From Adiantum capillus-veneris (lineage: Eukaryota > Streptophyta > Polypodiopsida > Polypodiales > Pteridaceae), in assembly GCA_014529385.2 (NCBI GenBank), contig CM043961.1:12338478-12402477 (forward strand): a DNA stretch of 64,000 nt. The letters run 5' to 3'. The notes beneath the pieces were generated by a model that ran no database searches, was not told the DNA's origin, and saw nothing but the letters and a program-made list of their open reading frames with translations. Each line of letters opens with the position of its first letter. Position 1 is the stretch's first letter. Below, piece after piece: positions 23,300 through 38,763 of this stretch. A program made the position numbers and the translations under genes.

Positions 23300-25096
23300 T
23301 GTTGGAGGTTGCACCACTGAATTGGACGATCTCCTCCACAAGTGTCACATTCTTTAGTGGGATGTTGTCGTGTGTTGGGTTTGTCTTGTTTCCTTAATTC
23401 ATCTTGTTGATCACTGCTTCAATCATTTGATCAATATCTGATATAGTTGGGCTTTGTCCACCCAGTTTCATCGTGGAATCACTAGTGGTTGAAGAGGTGC
23501 TACTCATTCCTTGGTTTGTATCCTCCGTCACCTCCCCATATGCCTTGCAATTGTCTACCAAATGCAATGCCTCTTTCGTAACTTGCTCAAAAGTAACACA
23601 TGCCTATCAGTGCAAGTGCTTTTTGAGAGTGTCATTTTGCAATCCTTCTATGAAGAGGACTAAAAATCTCTCATCCTGAGGTAGTTCTCTAGCAGGGCAT
23701 CTTCCTATGTATTGCTTAGATTGAAGTGAGTCTTCCTTCACCTTTTGACTAAATGCATAGCTCTAGGCGAAGTACTATGCTTAATTCCTCTCTTTGAGAA
23801 TTCCTCAAAAAATTCTCGGAGAAGTTGCTCGATACTCGGGAATTTCAGGCTATTTAAAGGTTGAAACCAGGTCAAGGCTGTTCCTTCTAGAGTCAACTCA
23901 AATCCTCATATTGAGTATGGAAATCTGTTACCTGCTCCGCCCTCAACACTTGTTTGAAGATCAAAACATGAGCATACAAATCTCCCCATTCACTATACAT
24001 TTTGGGTACACACTTTGCCACTTGGGACGGTCGCATGCGTCTGGACTCCGCAACCATCCTCACCATCCTTGGTCCTCCTGGTGTGATCTCTCTAGGTTCA
24101 GAATCTCCCGTTAGCACTACAATTGGTATCCTATCCGCCATACATTCATCAAGTCGTTTTGTTCGTCTTGTGTATTAGTCGGAGGGATTCTAGTTGTGCA
24201 AGTCAAATCAGGTGCTGCACTACCCCTTTGTGTGTTCATAGAAGCCCTAGATCCCATTGATCCCATAGGCCCAGTGTTTGGGATTCATTGATGTCCAAAA
24301 GAATCTTCCACTTTGGTTCTTACTAGACTTACATTCCCAGTTTCTAGTCTCGTGTGAGTAGTCGTGGTTTTAACTTCTTTTGAATTTACATAGTATTGGT
24401 GGAGTGGTCCCCCAAAATATGTATATCACTCTAACTCCTTACGGTCCATAGGAGAGTATATTTGGCCATACTTATCCATTATGACTACCTAGAGTAAAAA
24501 CGTATAGTTTTTTGCAGTCAATGAGTTCCATGATGCGGGGTTTATCACATCTATAATAGAGTGTTTGTTCTCCATTATTGAATTTATATAGCCCCACGTA
24601 AGTGTAGTCTGTATTAAGCCTCTCTGTCTCATTAGTGCGCCTGAGTACCTTGTTTTGGTTGTCCATTTTGGGTGGTTCATCTGCTAGCTCTTCATCTACC
24701 TTGTTCTTGGTGCCAGTCATTCCCCCATTTGCCCACAATAAAGGGGTTGTGAACCACTAGGTACATTATTCCCTCTCGGTCAAAGTATTTGTCTCCGTCA
24801 TAATCCACATCTACAAGGTCCTTGAACTTGCTTGGCTTGTTTTCCAACTTAACACAGTAGAGGTCCATTCCATCCTTATAGATTTTGGCCTTAAGCACAT
24901 TTTCAAATTGAAACTTCAAATATAGCAATTTTACGTCAAATGCAGGTTGTGAAGGAACTGACCCCATGGAAGTTACTTCCTTAGGGTTCACCTTGTTAGA
25001 TTCCTCAGTCATTAGGGTGTAAGATCTTTCTGACGAGGTGTCAGGAAAGCTTTCCTCTACAATGGCTTCTAAAGGATGCAGTGGTCTTTGATTCAT
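23300..25096 (-). pseudogene. Gag N-terminal region and core of element A (broken)
   Basis: The frame starting at 25096 encodes an acidic/polar N terminus. A frameshift near 24700 leads to YVGLYKFNNGEQTLYYRCDK, which aligns with EGLYRYIDDNEVNLYRCSD in B gag. The capsid-like core appears near 24140-23890 as RMRPSQVAKCVPKMYSEWGDLYAHV and KQVLRAEQVTDFHTQYEDLS (B: RVRPSLVQKWVNRKYSGDKDPRDHV and RRVIRAEEVSDFATQF). Several frameshifts and stops break it. The right end is the probable start of translation of the element; to its right lies the untranslated leader. Confidence 0.75.
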
Positions 25097-25099
25097 GCT

Positions 25100-26162
25100 A
25101 CCCCTCAGTTGAGTGATTCATTAGGAAGAGACTGGGCTCTAAAAGGGCCTCTTTATTTGGCAGTTTAAGAAAGTCGAACCTTTAGTATTAAGAAAGTAAT
25201 TAAAGAATAGCTTTTAAATTCAAACAGGTAAAACGGCTAGTTTATTTGAATTCAAAGTCTCCTCCCAAAATGGAATATAAATTCTAGTAGGTAGAACCAT
25301 ATCATGTAGCATATCTATAGAAAGAGCTCGATGTGTAGAATGTAGATCTATGATCTCTGCTCAAATTGGAGATCATATGTGGGAGTTATGAAAGGCCAAA
25401 AATCATAAAATTTTCCACCTCCTTTGTGGGGGGAAAAGTGCATCCTTTGCTCACTCTTACACATCTCTTACACACCCACCATTCTTGCACGCATGGTATA
25501 CACCTATTTGTCAAAATGTTAATCACCTCCAAAAGCTCATGACAAATAAAGAGGCCCTCCTACACCCCATCCTCTTCCTAATGGCTCACTTAATCTATGA
25601 TGTTGGGATTCCTATTCTGGTACAATCTTTCTGATCACAAATACATGAAGGATTGATATTGCAAAATCCAAACCGCGTTACCTCATTAGCTAATTTGAAT
25701 TCCCATTTTGGTCTCTGGGGACTACCTCTCTATGTGGTCAAATTTTGCTCTTATGCTGGCTCAGAGGAACATGGATAGTGATCCATGTTGGGAGGCCAAA
25801 CTGAATTTTATTGGTATCAACATAATCAGCTTGATTAGTAGGTCATTTTGCACTAGAATTTCTTAAGATGGATTTCTAGATTTTAGAATTAGGTTAGTTC
25901 TGTCACTTGCTCAGAATGCTTGGCAATTCTAGACTTTTGTCTTGAATTTGGAGACCCTAATTCAGTTTTGAAATGATCACTAAAGTCCCTGGGATGTTGC
26001 CTAGCTGTGATGCAGGTTTTGGATGAATTTGTGTCAGAGGAACATGGATCAATCCATGTACCTCAGTGCCAGATTGAACTAAAACTTAACACACAGTTTT
26101 CCTTTGTCTCCTTGATGTCAACTTTAGGGTTTTTATAGTATCTGGACTTTTTTAGGTAAACC
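25100..26162 (-). promoter_or_regulatory. Element A leader, gag-proximal part, with two dyads
   Basis: Untranslated leader between gag and the CACTA insertion. It carries two palindromes: 25768-25789 (AACATGGAT, 4-nt centre, ATCCATGTT) and 26042-26059 (ACATGGATC then the near complement AATCCATGT). Their centres are about 272 bp apart. The same dyads continue in the other half of the leader beyond the CACTA element. No coding potential seen. Confidence 0.7.
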
Positions 26163-26290
26163 CATTACAAGAGGTACTTCACATTAGCGACACTCGCAGT
26201 GTGACGCTTAAAAGTGAAAATCCACGGCGTCGCTAGTTTATTTGTAACTTAGCGACGCTCATAGCAATGCCCATAGCGACACCGACATGG
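26163..26290 (+). repeat. Left terminal inverted repeat and subterminal repeats of CACTA
   Basis: After the 12-bp terminal repeat come several GCGAC/GTCGC words: TTAGCGACACTC, GGCGTCGCTAG, TTAGCGACGCTC, ATAGCGACACC. Such clustered subterminal motifs are the known binding sites of TNPA-type proteins in CACTA elements. Confidence 0.8.
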
Positions 26291-26397
26291 GTAAAAAATA
26301 AACCGAGAGCGACCAAAAACTCAGATCTCAGATCTGAGTTTTTGGCGCTCAAGCAAGCAAAGGTAACCAGCGCTCTCCCTCTCTCTCTCTTTCTTCT

Positions 26398-26566
<169 letters not shown>

Positions 26567-26805
26567 ATATCCCATTTTGCATAGTAGTGATACCTTTTTG
26601 CTATGCCACTAAAAACCACCTTATAATGGGACAATACCCCCGCTTAAACAAAGTGTGAAAGAATAAGTGTTATCATCATACAGGGTAGGCAACCCCTGTC
26701 CACTCTCTGTCGCCCTCCCCAAGCGATGGCACTTGTAGGCTCGCGCAGTTGAGGGCGGTCGAATGCATTCATCCTACTTGCTCTGGGAGCATGCACACCA
26801 TCCCC

Positions 26806-26814
26806 CTATATAAA
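26806..26814 (+). promoter_or_regulatory. Possible TATA box of the CACTA transcription unit
   Basis: CTATATAAA in a locally GC-richer stretch (26690-26820), followed by a short leader-like region. It is placed suitably for a promoter near the left end of the transposon. No start site can be proved. Confidence 0.4.
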
Positions 26815-26929
26815 CTGAGGTGAGAGCATACTCTGGCCGTCACTTAGCCTATTCTCGTCACTGTCTGAACTTGCTAAAGAAATGGAGCTTGCAGCTTAAG
26901 CAACACAGGTGTTATGTTTTACCTCACTG

Positions 26930-27700
26930 CCAATTCCGGTTTTGGTTTGTTCTTTGTTGTAATGCTATGCATGGTTGATAAAGATTGGAGCCGTCTGTTT
27001 TATACATTGTATAGTGGTCATAATCATAAGAAGAACAAACGGTTGCACCATGGCATGAATGACTTAGGTCTTGAGACCTCGATTTGCATTTAAAATAGGG
27101 ATGGTCTCTGTTGAAGACTTGCACGAACACAACATAAGTTGATGCAGGAGGTTGTACTTAACTCTGTACTAACCGCTGAGGGTTGCTTGTTACATTATAT
27201 AATGATCCTCTTTAAACTGTTGTGCAATCGTATGATTGGCTGGGGTCTTGAGACCTCGTTTTGGTAGCAGTTTCTGTTGAAACACTGGCATGGACCGAGT
27301 CTTTTTTTTTTTTGCAAGTAGTTATAGGCTCTATGCTAGCAGCTGAGGGTTGTTGTTTTCACTAATGGTTTTCATATCTACCTGGCATATTGCCGCTACA
27401 GGTGTGTCAGGTAATGGTTTGCTCTGAACTAGCCAATAAAGGCTACTTTTTACACTATAAAAAATCTTTGTTGAGCCATCGCATAGTTGGCTTGGGTCTT
27501 GGACCTTGTTTTTCATTTGGTGATGGCTTCTGTCGAACACTGGCTAGGACTGAGTGTTTCTAGCAGGAGAATATAGGCTGTGTGCTAGCAGCTAAGGGTT
27601 GTTATTTTCACTAACTGGTTATCATACCTACCTAGTAAATTTCCGATACAGCAGTGAGTTGCTCTGGTCGTAACCACTACAGAAATCTCTTGGATATTCA
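26930..27700 (+). repeat. Degenerate tandem repeat, units of about 200-240 bp
   Basis: Three to four diverged copies share GGGTCTTGAGACCTCG or variants (near 27065, 27240, 27490), a T-rich step, CTGTTGAA-ACTGGCA..GGAC-GAGT, and GCTAGCAGCTGAGGGTTG with TTTTCACTAA-TGGTT (near 27335 and 27580). It lies in the non-coding left part of the CACTA element and its function is unknown. Confidence 0.65.
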
Positions 27701-28748
27701 ATGTTTTTTTTAAAAAAAGGGGGAGAGCATGACTGGCAGGTGTTGGTCTTTCTCTTTGATAAACTATTGCCACGCTCAGGCTTATGAACAGTATCACCAT
27801 TGGGATTTCACATCAGATAAGGGGATGAGGTGTTTTTTAAATACCTATGACTATTGAAACTTTAAGGCATCATACTCAAACAAGGCCGGACACTACCGTC
27901 CTTTATGGGATGCTAATAACTTGGCATTCTGAAGGTAAGTGTATAGCTGTTACTTTCGGCTTTGGAAAAAAGCTATGGTTGGTGATCTATAAGTCCACTT
28001 AGTATAGATGGAGTTTTTGATACTCTGTTGATTGGTCATACTGTCATTTTAATTGTTGTAAAAAGGGAGATTTTTTCATTAACCTCTTCTGATACCATTG
28101 GGCATCTTACACAGTTTAAGTTGTTCTTGACCTCTCTTTGTGTAAAGGAATACTAATGACACCTTGAGATTGTTACTCCCGAAAATAAGTATATGGTTAC
28201 TACTGCAAAGCATAGCTACCAAGCTATGGTTAAAAAAAAATATCTTACGATGGTTATATTGAGATATGGATTCTTGGTGGGCTTCACAGCTCAATACAAA
28301 AGGTAGAAGGTAACACTCACTTTTGATGTAAATAAGTAAAGACTACTATCATACAAGCTCTAATAAATAACCTAGCTTGTCTAACGTAAATAAAATCTGT
28401 AAGATGGACATGGATAACAACCGATAGGGTCCATTGATACCTGTAAAACACATCCAAGGCTAACTGAATTGTTGTCTTGTTTGGATGGATGCAGGTAAGG
28501 ACTCTATCCTATCTTGGAGGGTTTTCTTTTCTTTGGCAAGCAACCTTACTTTAATGAAGTACTCACTGAGGAACGGGGAAGTTCTTCTACTACTGGTCTA
28601 ACTGAAAGAGGATCTCTTTCCTACAATCATTGTACCTAAATAATTCTGATATTGAGTTATTTTTGTACATATCTGTTCATTGTTCCTTGGCCAGCTGTCT
28701 TTTGAATGTAAAAATTCAATTATGTCTTACTAGTTAAGATTTAAACAG

Positions 28749-29032
<284 letters not shown>

Positions 29033-29354
29033 ACTACTGACAAGTCCTTGGTCACAGACTCACCTTGCATATCCCCGTGGAACCTATTTTATGAACATAG
29101 TTGTGTAGTAGACAACATGCCTCACAATTTTCAACATCTAGCTATGTCCTTCTGGGATTTGAAGTGCCCTTGGATTCTTTATACTTTCCTAATCCATGTA
29201 CTTGCTTACCAAACCTCCTTGGATTTACCTCACTGTGCGGGTTTTGGTGCATGCATTATACACCTTAAAAATAGTACCATTTTCTTGGGTAGTTCTCTTA
29301 CTGCTTATATCTCGCCAGCACAGCTCTAGGCACTTTACTTGCCTTGCATAGTAT

Positions 29355-29480
<126 letters not shown>

Positions 29481-29773
29481 ATCGTTCGTACATGAATTTG
29501 GACTGATACCTAATTTTGGACTCCAATTTATGGCTTACCAAAGTTGGTGGTTGTGATAAATAAAGACTTTATTTTAAGAGGACGTGTGTACCTCCTATGG
29601 TGCATGCACCACACACGCACCTGCACTCCAGATAAAATTGGATATTATTGGTTTTTTCTTCTCCACATCCTCACTTTTTTATCATTTTTAGGAGTGATGC
29701 TCAACCCACGAATGCGTAGGTCCGCGCTGAGTCAGTGACCACTGGCACATTTTCGACCCACCATAGGTTCTCT

Positions 29774-31837
<2,064 letters not shown>

Positions 31838-32560
31838 CTCATGTGAGGGTCTCAGCAGAGATGGCATTGATTGGAAACTTGAAATATTGTCCATTTTACA
31901 AAGGAGATGTTGCCGAATTTTTTTAAAGTTATTTACTACCAGAAGCTGGAGTGATGCTACCTCTTCTATTTTAATAATGATTGTAGACTTTATAGGCTGA
32001 ATTTACAGAAGAAATTAAGACATCAGCGTTATATGGTGCATACAGCTTCTATTGGGCTACCTCCATGGATTGTAGCTCGACACTCACATCTAGTTTACAC
32101 AGATTAGGTTATTTTTGGATTTTTACTTAATAGCTTAAGATATTATCGATCTTTCGAGCTCAATCAAATTATATAAATATGCTTATGCCTCTGGTAAAGA
32201 TCTTCGAGGAAGTGGTAATGACTGGAACTTTTGAAATACAATCTGTATGTAAATAATATGCTGTCCCACTTAAACATCCACCTAGCAAAATGGCCTTATA
32301 GACATGTACTTCTATCTTTGTATGCAGGAAATCACTTCTGATGAAGGTAAATATATAGTGGTGACTTCACAATTACAAAGTACTTTTTGATGCTCTTGAT
32401 AAGTACATAATTTTTAACACAAATGTTTTACTTTGAAATTCGTTCAAACTAAAAGAGCCTTAATCCTCAAGTGGGGGTCTCGTAAGAGATGGTAGTAGGC
32501 TGGACTTTTTGAAAATTGATCCAATTTACAAAGGAGATGCTGTCCAATTTTTTCTAGAAT
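31838..32560 (+). repeat. Diverged direct repeats inside the CACTA element
   Basis: Segments beginning near 31838 and 32464 share CCTCA-GTG-GGGTCTC..AGAGATGG and CAATTTACAAAGGAGATG-TG-CCAATTTTTT. A weaker third copy (AGGAAGTGGTAATGACTGGAACTTTTGAAA) lies near 32210. No coding potential. Confidence 0.55.
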
Positions 32561-33031
32561 TAAAGATGTAAACATTAGCATAAATAAAAGACTCAAACTT
32601 GATATTAGATCTGTGTTATGGTGGTAGTTTGCGTTGTAATTTTTGACACCAATAACAAGGGGAGGGAGTCATTGACACCTATCTTCCCAAGTAATGTTAG
32701 TTCTGACAGGCTTGTGTTTCTTGGATGGTGGCAGGTAACAGATTCTTTCCTTGGGATTACAAAAAAAACTGCAGCAGTAACGGAAGATCGTCCAATGTAC
32801 CTGTTGGATCCTTCTACATGTAGATGTAGTGGAAGCTCATCCCAAAGGATGGGCACATACGATACAGATACTATATTGGATCAATTTTCAAAAAGTCTAG
32901 TCTACTACCATCTCTTACGATACAGATACTACCATCAAAGATCAAATTTTTGATCTAAATGATTGTATTATCCATTAGATACAGATTGTATTATCCTCTC
33001 TCTCATGTTCCCTTCCTCTCTTTCTCACTCT

Positions 33032-33283
<252 letters not shown>

Positions 33284-33290
<7 letters not shown>

Positions 33291-33448
33291 GTCGTAGGAA
33301 ACTATCCCAAGAGACCTTAAAGATCTAGATGACGAGGAGTTGAACTCAAGACCTGTTATTCAAGAGGGAAATGGCATAACCAATCTACCACACTGGGGTG
33401 ATAGAAAGGTTATACCATTTTCCTCTTTTTATTGGCACACACACACAG

Positions 33449-33524
<76 letters not shown>

Positions 33525-33808
33525 GAGACGAAGAGAGTTTTAACGTCGTAGGAAACTATCCCAAGAGACCTTAAAGATCTAGCCAATGAGGAGTTGAACT
33601 CAAGACTTGTTATTCAAGAGGGAAATGGCATAACCAATCTACCACACTTGGGTGATAGAAAGGTTATACCATTTTCCTCTTTTTATTGGCACACATACAA
33701 ACCCACACACACACACACCTGAGAAGAAGAGAGTTTTAACATCGTAGGAAACTATCCCAAGAGACCTTAAAGATCTAGCCGACAAGGAGTTGAACTCAAG
33801 ACCTGTTG
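33284..33808 (-). repeat. tRNA-derived SINE-like unit, three tandem copies
   Basis: The unit occurs at about 33284-33520, 33526-33719 and 33725-33808 (the last truncated). On the minus strand it contains TGGTAGATTGG, which fits the tRNA/Pol III A box. About 35 bp on comes GTTCAACTC, which fits the B box. A unique body ends in TTAAAACTCTCTTC and a TTC-rich tail follows. Two copies are separated by a CA microsatellite (33455-33522). The box match and spacing suggest a tRNA-related SINE. Tandem arrangement is unusual for SINEs and suggests local duplication. Confidence 0.6.
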
Positions 33809-34803
33809 AACAAAGAGAAAGAGAGAGAGAATAAAAAACCAAAGAGAGAGAGGGGGAGAAGACGAAAGAGAGGTAAGGGGAGAAAACAAAGAGAGAAAGA
33901 GATTATGTTAAAATTTAAATTAGATTAGGTTAAATTACATTTAGATTTATGTTTATGTTGAGTTTAAGATTAGGTTAGATTTAGATTTACGTTAGATTAG
34001 ATTTAGGTTTATTTTTAGGTTAGATTAGATTAGATTTAGTTTTATTTTGAGTTAGATTTACGTTAGATTAGATTTAGGTTTATTTACGTTAGATTAGATT
34101 AGATTTAGGTTTATTTTGAGTTTAAGATTAAATTAGATCTAGATTTCTGTTCGATGGACCATGCGGACCAGCAATTCCACCTGCATGTTCGACTGCTGCT
34201 GCCGAGAGAGAGAGAGCGAGAGCGCGCAAGAGCAAACGATGAATTTGAAATTTAAAATCATGTTATGAAGTGAGGCCCATTTACATCTATGTAGCTAGTA
34301 GCCCCATTGGTATGTCTTTTGCTCTTCAATGGAGCAAATCACCACATGTTCAATTAGGTTACATTTAAGATTAGATTTTGGATTGAGTTTTTATATTAGA
34401 GTCTACCTTCGAGATTACGATAAAAAAATTATAGTTAGACGAACGGTGATCTCTCTCTTCCTCTCTACAGATGTGACCTTAAGCTGGAAAGCTTTCAACG
34501 GCATGATACTCAGATTGGAGGCCAACATGTAGTGTGCTTAATAATCCCTCAAACAAAGATCTACTATGAAAAGATGTTAAGATGCTGTGAAATGCTACAG
34601 CTATAGAAGAGGCAAAGGGGTTTTGTCCACTACATGCACTATCATGTAGACATGGGTGTGTAGATTTCTTGTACCCACAAATATAGGCATTGAACAATAA
34701 AGACCATATTATAACCCGGTGGTTCTGATCTCCGTGCACCTCTAGACCGAGGTGTGCGGGGATTGGACATGACTAGAGAATGTGAGGCAGTTTACAGTGT
34801 GAA

Positions 34804-34886
<83 letters not shown>

Positions 34887-34950
34887 AAGACGGAGAATGC
34901 CAATAGACGATTAAATTTTTTGTCCAGGTTATAAGGTTTTTACCCTCGTT
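33809..34950. other. Low-complexity region before the CACTA transposase
   Basis: GA-rich sequence (33815-33900), then about 200 bp of degenerate TTAGATTTAGG/TTAGATTAGA words (33905-34150) and a GA microsatellite at 34807-34883. No gene recognised. Confidence 0.5.
34807..34883. repeat. (GA)n microsatellite
   Basis: About 38 GA units, 70 bp upstream of the transposase start. Confidence 0.95.
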
Positions 34951-36508
34951 ATGAGTAGTGACGAGGATGTGGGGCCGTCCAACCAAAACACCTATCTCTC
35001 AACGAGGATCTTATGTCCTTGTAATCAATGCAAGCATGCTGTGCAACGGACAAGACGCATTTCTTTGCATCACGTTGATGAATTTGGCGGGTTTGATCCA
35101 TCTATTATAGATCGAATTTTTGCCAATTATAACTTGTCGAACTCTGACACTGACCAACAGGCAGCAATCTTGCAACCCAATAGACGCATTTGCAGGCGCT
35201 TTGGTCAAGTAGCACATGTGAGGCCACAAGATGTAGCCTCTGACAGCTCGGGGTATGATCATGCATACCACATTCCCAACGAGGCAATGTTTAAGCCCGA
35301 GATTGATGAAATGATTGAGACGATCATGGATTCAGAAAGGCTTATCTATGATGATATGAAAAGTGAAGCCGATACGCCATTGTATGATGGAGCACGTGTG
35401 TCTAGATTGAAGGCGCTCTTGGTTCTTCTCAACATGCAGACAAAGTTTGGATGGAGTGACACTAGCGTCACAATGATTTTCAAGTGATCTATTACAATGT
35501 GTTTACTTTAATAAAAAACTCTAGATGTATAAAGATCTTATAGATCTTTACACAGTTGTAACGTATTTTTTTCGTTGTGTAGATTGCTCAAAGAGCACAT
35601 ATTGCGAGGATAATGTGATGCCAGATTTCAGAGAGGAAGCAAGAAAGATTTTGCAAAACCTGGGGATGGATTACAATTCGAACCACGCTTGTCCTAACGA
35701 CTGCATTCATTTCAGAGGGGAATACATAGACATGGAGAAGTGTTCAAAATGTGATTCCGAGAGATATTGAGTAGATCTCCACGGAACAAAAATTCCACAA
35801 AAGGTTTTGCGACATTTTTCTCTGCTTCCTCGCATCAAGCATTTCTTCAAATGTAAGTCCATGGCCGCCCTAGCATCATGGCATGAGGAGAATAAATCTT
35901 CGGAAGGTGTGCTACAAATTCTTGCAGATTGCGCAGCCTGGAAACATATAAATGAAACATGGTCGAATTTTGCCAGGGAAGCTTGAAATTTGCGTCTAGT
36001 CCTGGCTATGGATGGCGTAAATACATTTGGTCAAAGATCAACATCTTACATTGTATGGCTCGTTGTCATCCTCAACTAAAACATTCCCCTGTGGTTGACT
36101 ACGAAGAAGCGGCACCTATGGCTAAGCTTGATTGTGCCGGGGCGGTATAAAGTGAAGAATATGGGTGTGTATCTTCGTCCATTATTGGAAGAGCTACAAC
36201 AATTATGGATTGGCATAGAAGTGGTGGATATGAGCCGACACACAGGTCGACGAAATGCTTTGATCAGAGGTATTCTAATGTGGACCATGCATGACTATCT
36301 CGGACTAACAGAATGCTCATGTGATTTACACTTAAACTCAAACACTGTAAATCTTGGTTTTTCTCAAGCTTATCTATTCTCATGTGTATACATGCAGGGC
36401 TTCAAACAAGAGGATACAGAGCATGTGTCACATGTGGACCCAAAATACTTTGTTTCAACATGCTCTTGGCATGGCTTTGGAACATTCAAGCGTATTTATA
36501 CGACTTGA
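34951..36508 (+). pseudogene. CACTA transposase, TNPD / Transposase_21 type (broken)
   Basis: The first frame (34951-35487) begins MSSDEDVGPSNQN and has the Cys pair CPCNQCKH typical of the transposase-associated N-terminal domain, then RLKALLVLLNMQTKFGWSDTS. The next piece (35525-35770) has NHACPNDCIHFRGEYIDMEKCSKCDSERY, matching the conserved CPNDC..C..C..R-Y/W motif. After a stop and frameshift come KVLRHFSLLPRIKHFF, NLRLVLAMDGVNTFGQRSTSYIVW, SLIVPGRYKVKNMGVYLRPLLEEL and WTMHDYLG, in the order expected. The DGVN-FG segment lies in the catalytic region. At least one stop (35768) and one frameshift (near 36000) remain even if some gaps are introns, and the C-terminal third is missing. Confidence 0.82.
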
Positions 36509-37338
36509 AAAAACCAAGCAACATTGCACTGGAAATGCGGGATGTTGCCTTCGCAATCCAAACCCGTTGGTTAGAATCTACATAGTCAAATCGCTTGGTA
36601 AGACCCTTTGTATAAACTGCTCAACTAGCAAGTAACAGTAGCCAACATAGTCAACCGTGTACATAATGATTGGACTCAACTTGAAAAGTTGAATTTGTCT
36701 ACTACAACGTGTTAGATTGTGGAATTCTTTCCTTGAAAGTATAATGGGAATAGATCAAACTGTGATCATCAATGCCTATGGAGTGATTTAGTAATTACCC
36801 ACTGGGTCTTACCCCAAAACTGTGCTTCCATAGACACTTGTAGTGCTATAGAGAGAGCATGAGATCCACACAAGTGAAAAGCCTAGCTCTTATGGACAAC
36901 GAAGATGTCTCAACTATTTGCTGTCTCTAGAATCTATAATATAGATCAACAGATGTGTGTTTAAGATTATCAAAAACTCAACTTGAGCGTCGTACTAAAA
37001 ACATGTAGTGCAAAAATGACACCCAAAACGTCCGTTATGACAAGACTCTTGCTTGCCCATGAATGCGGATGGGTAATCCATTTGATAGATCTGTTCAAAC
37101 TAGAGGAAAATCACCCAAAGAATGCCAACAGTTGGGTCGTACCCAAGATCTGACAATGGCTCTTAGCCAGCCTGTGTGTGGCTCATAGACCTTATGGCAA
37201 GTAGTGTTCAATCGACGAACCGATGAAGATGAATGTGAATGGCATCTTGGCCAAGTTCTAGCTAAGAAGTAGAGCACCTTGGCTCAAACTGACTCACAAG
37301 CAAAACATGTATCAAAGCTTCTTATAAAGTTTTCCTTA

Positions 37339-37382
<44 letters not shown>

Positions 37383-37981
37383 ACGAGAGAGAAGAAGAGC
37401 ATGCTGTGCTGAGGAAGTTTCCTTAAATTTCTAGAGTCTGTTGTGCTCTTACATATATTATGCCTGACTGGCAGCTTATCCTACAAGCATGCAACAATCT
37501 GCCTTTATAACGCTCTCATCAAGAGAGTGAACAGAAAACACAGGCCACAGCTTGACTCACTTACCATGTATGGGGTTGTGACTTTAAAAAAATGACTTAA
37601 AAATTGGCACTTTGCTTGTGAAAGAAGTCCTAGATTTAGGTTCCTTTTAATTTTGGTATGTGTTGACAGCAACCCAAAAATCATGTTAAACAATCCCGTA
37701 CCTATCTTGTCCTTGACAGAGTTGCTAGTGGGATAGCGGAAGCGTATTTCATGAGGTGGTAGAATTGTATCATGTGCAATGTACGACTAGTAACTTTCTA
37801 GATGTTTGAATGGCCACTCATAATCTTTGTTGGTTTTAGTATAAGTCATACACAACAACATGGTGTAAAGGTTGATATTTTAGGGTGGAACGGATCGACA
37901 AAAAGCGTTTTACTCAAGATTGTGGAATCATGGAAAAATTTTAAACAGTCAAGTTGACAACGGTCCTCTGATGCAGATCCT
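36509..37981. other. Non-coding gap between the two transposase parts
   Basis: No conserved motif seen. It contains a GA microsatellite at about 37343-37376. It could hold decayed TNPD C-terminal sequence or introns. Confidence 0.35.
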
Positions 37982-38589
37982 GTGGTGGCGGAACTCACTT
38001 ACTTAGGCATGCTACAAGAGATTTTGAGGATCGATTATAGAGGATTTTTTGTCGACTTGTTTGACGTGCAATGGTTCAAGATAATCATGGAGGGTCGCAA
38101 CGCTACTGTGCATAGAGGAAAGCCTGGTTTTCTTGAGGTGGATTCAACTAAGAAATGGACTGACCTAAGAGATAGTTTTGTACTACCCGAGCGTTGTGAA
38201 CAAGTAAGTATGTAAATAGTTAACATCCAATTTTAGAAGTTATGTGCTTGGAAGCTCTCATGTAAGTTATGTGGCTCTGGCAGGTGATATTTCATCCTAC
38301 AAAGTCTGCATCAAACTGGTGGTACGTCATAGAGGTAGCCCCTCGCAGTGCACGGACGTATGAAGGCTACCATGTGCCAATCACAACGGCATCAATGGAG
38401 GAGATCGGAGAAGATGCTCAGTCAGAAGCCACTGAGGTGGTGCCAGACGAGCATCGAGCTGCTACTCTCTATGGGGTGCATGTAGACGATCTACAAAATG
38501 AAACGGAGGACATCTGTTTAAACGAAGAGCTCTATATAGATATAGGAAGTTATGCTGAGCTTTGCAAGGATGAGAGAGAGATCTCTTAA
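37982..38589 (+). CDS. DUF4216-type protein of the CACTA element, two exons
   Basis: Exon 1 (37982-38203) encodes AELTYLGMLQEILRIDYRG, VDLFDVQWFKI and FVLPERCEQ. A good GTAAGT donor follows at 38204, and an acceptor ends at 38283 (GGCAG). Exon 2 (38284-38589) continues in phase with VIFHPTKSASNWWYVIEVAPRS, giving the expected D-F-VLP-QCEQV-F-W-VI pattern of DUF4216, a domain commonly found C-terminal to Transposase_21 in plant CACTA proteins. The 80-bp intron and restored frame argue that this part is well preserved. The last 80 residues are acidic. It is probably the C-terminal part of the TNPD protein rather than a separate gene. Confidence 0.75.
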
Positions 38590-38763
38590 AGCCATAAATA
38601 TTGTATTTAAACAATTAAGCTCCGTTTTATAATATATATTGTATTTACGTGGCTTTTTGTCCATTTCTGTCTATATGCGTCATTGCATCATTGTATTTAA
38701 TGGTCTTTGCATCCACTCCAGGTACGTATGCTCTAGGTATGTTCTCACAAGCAGGGACGACGA

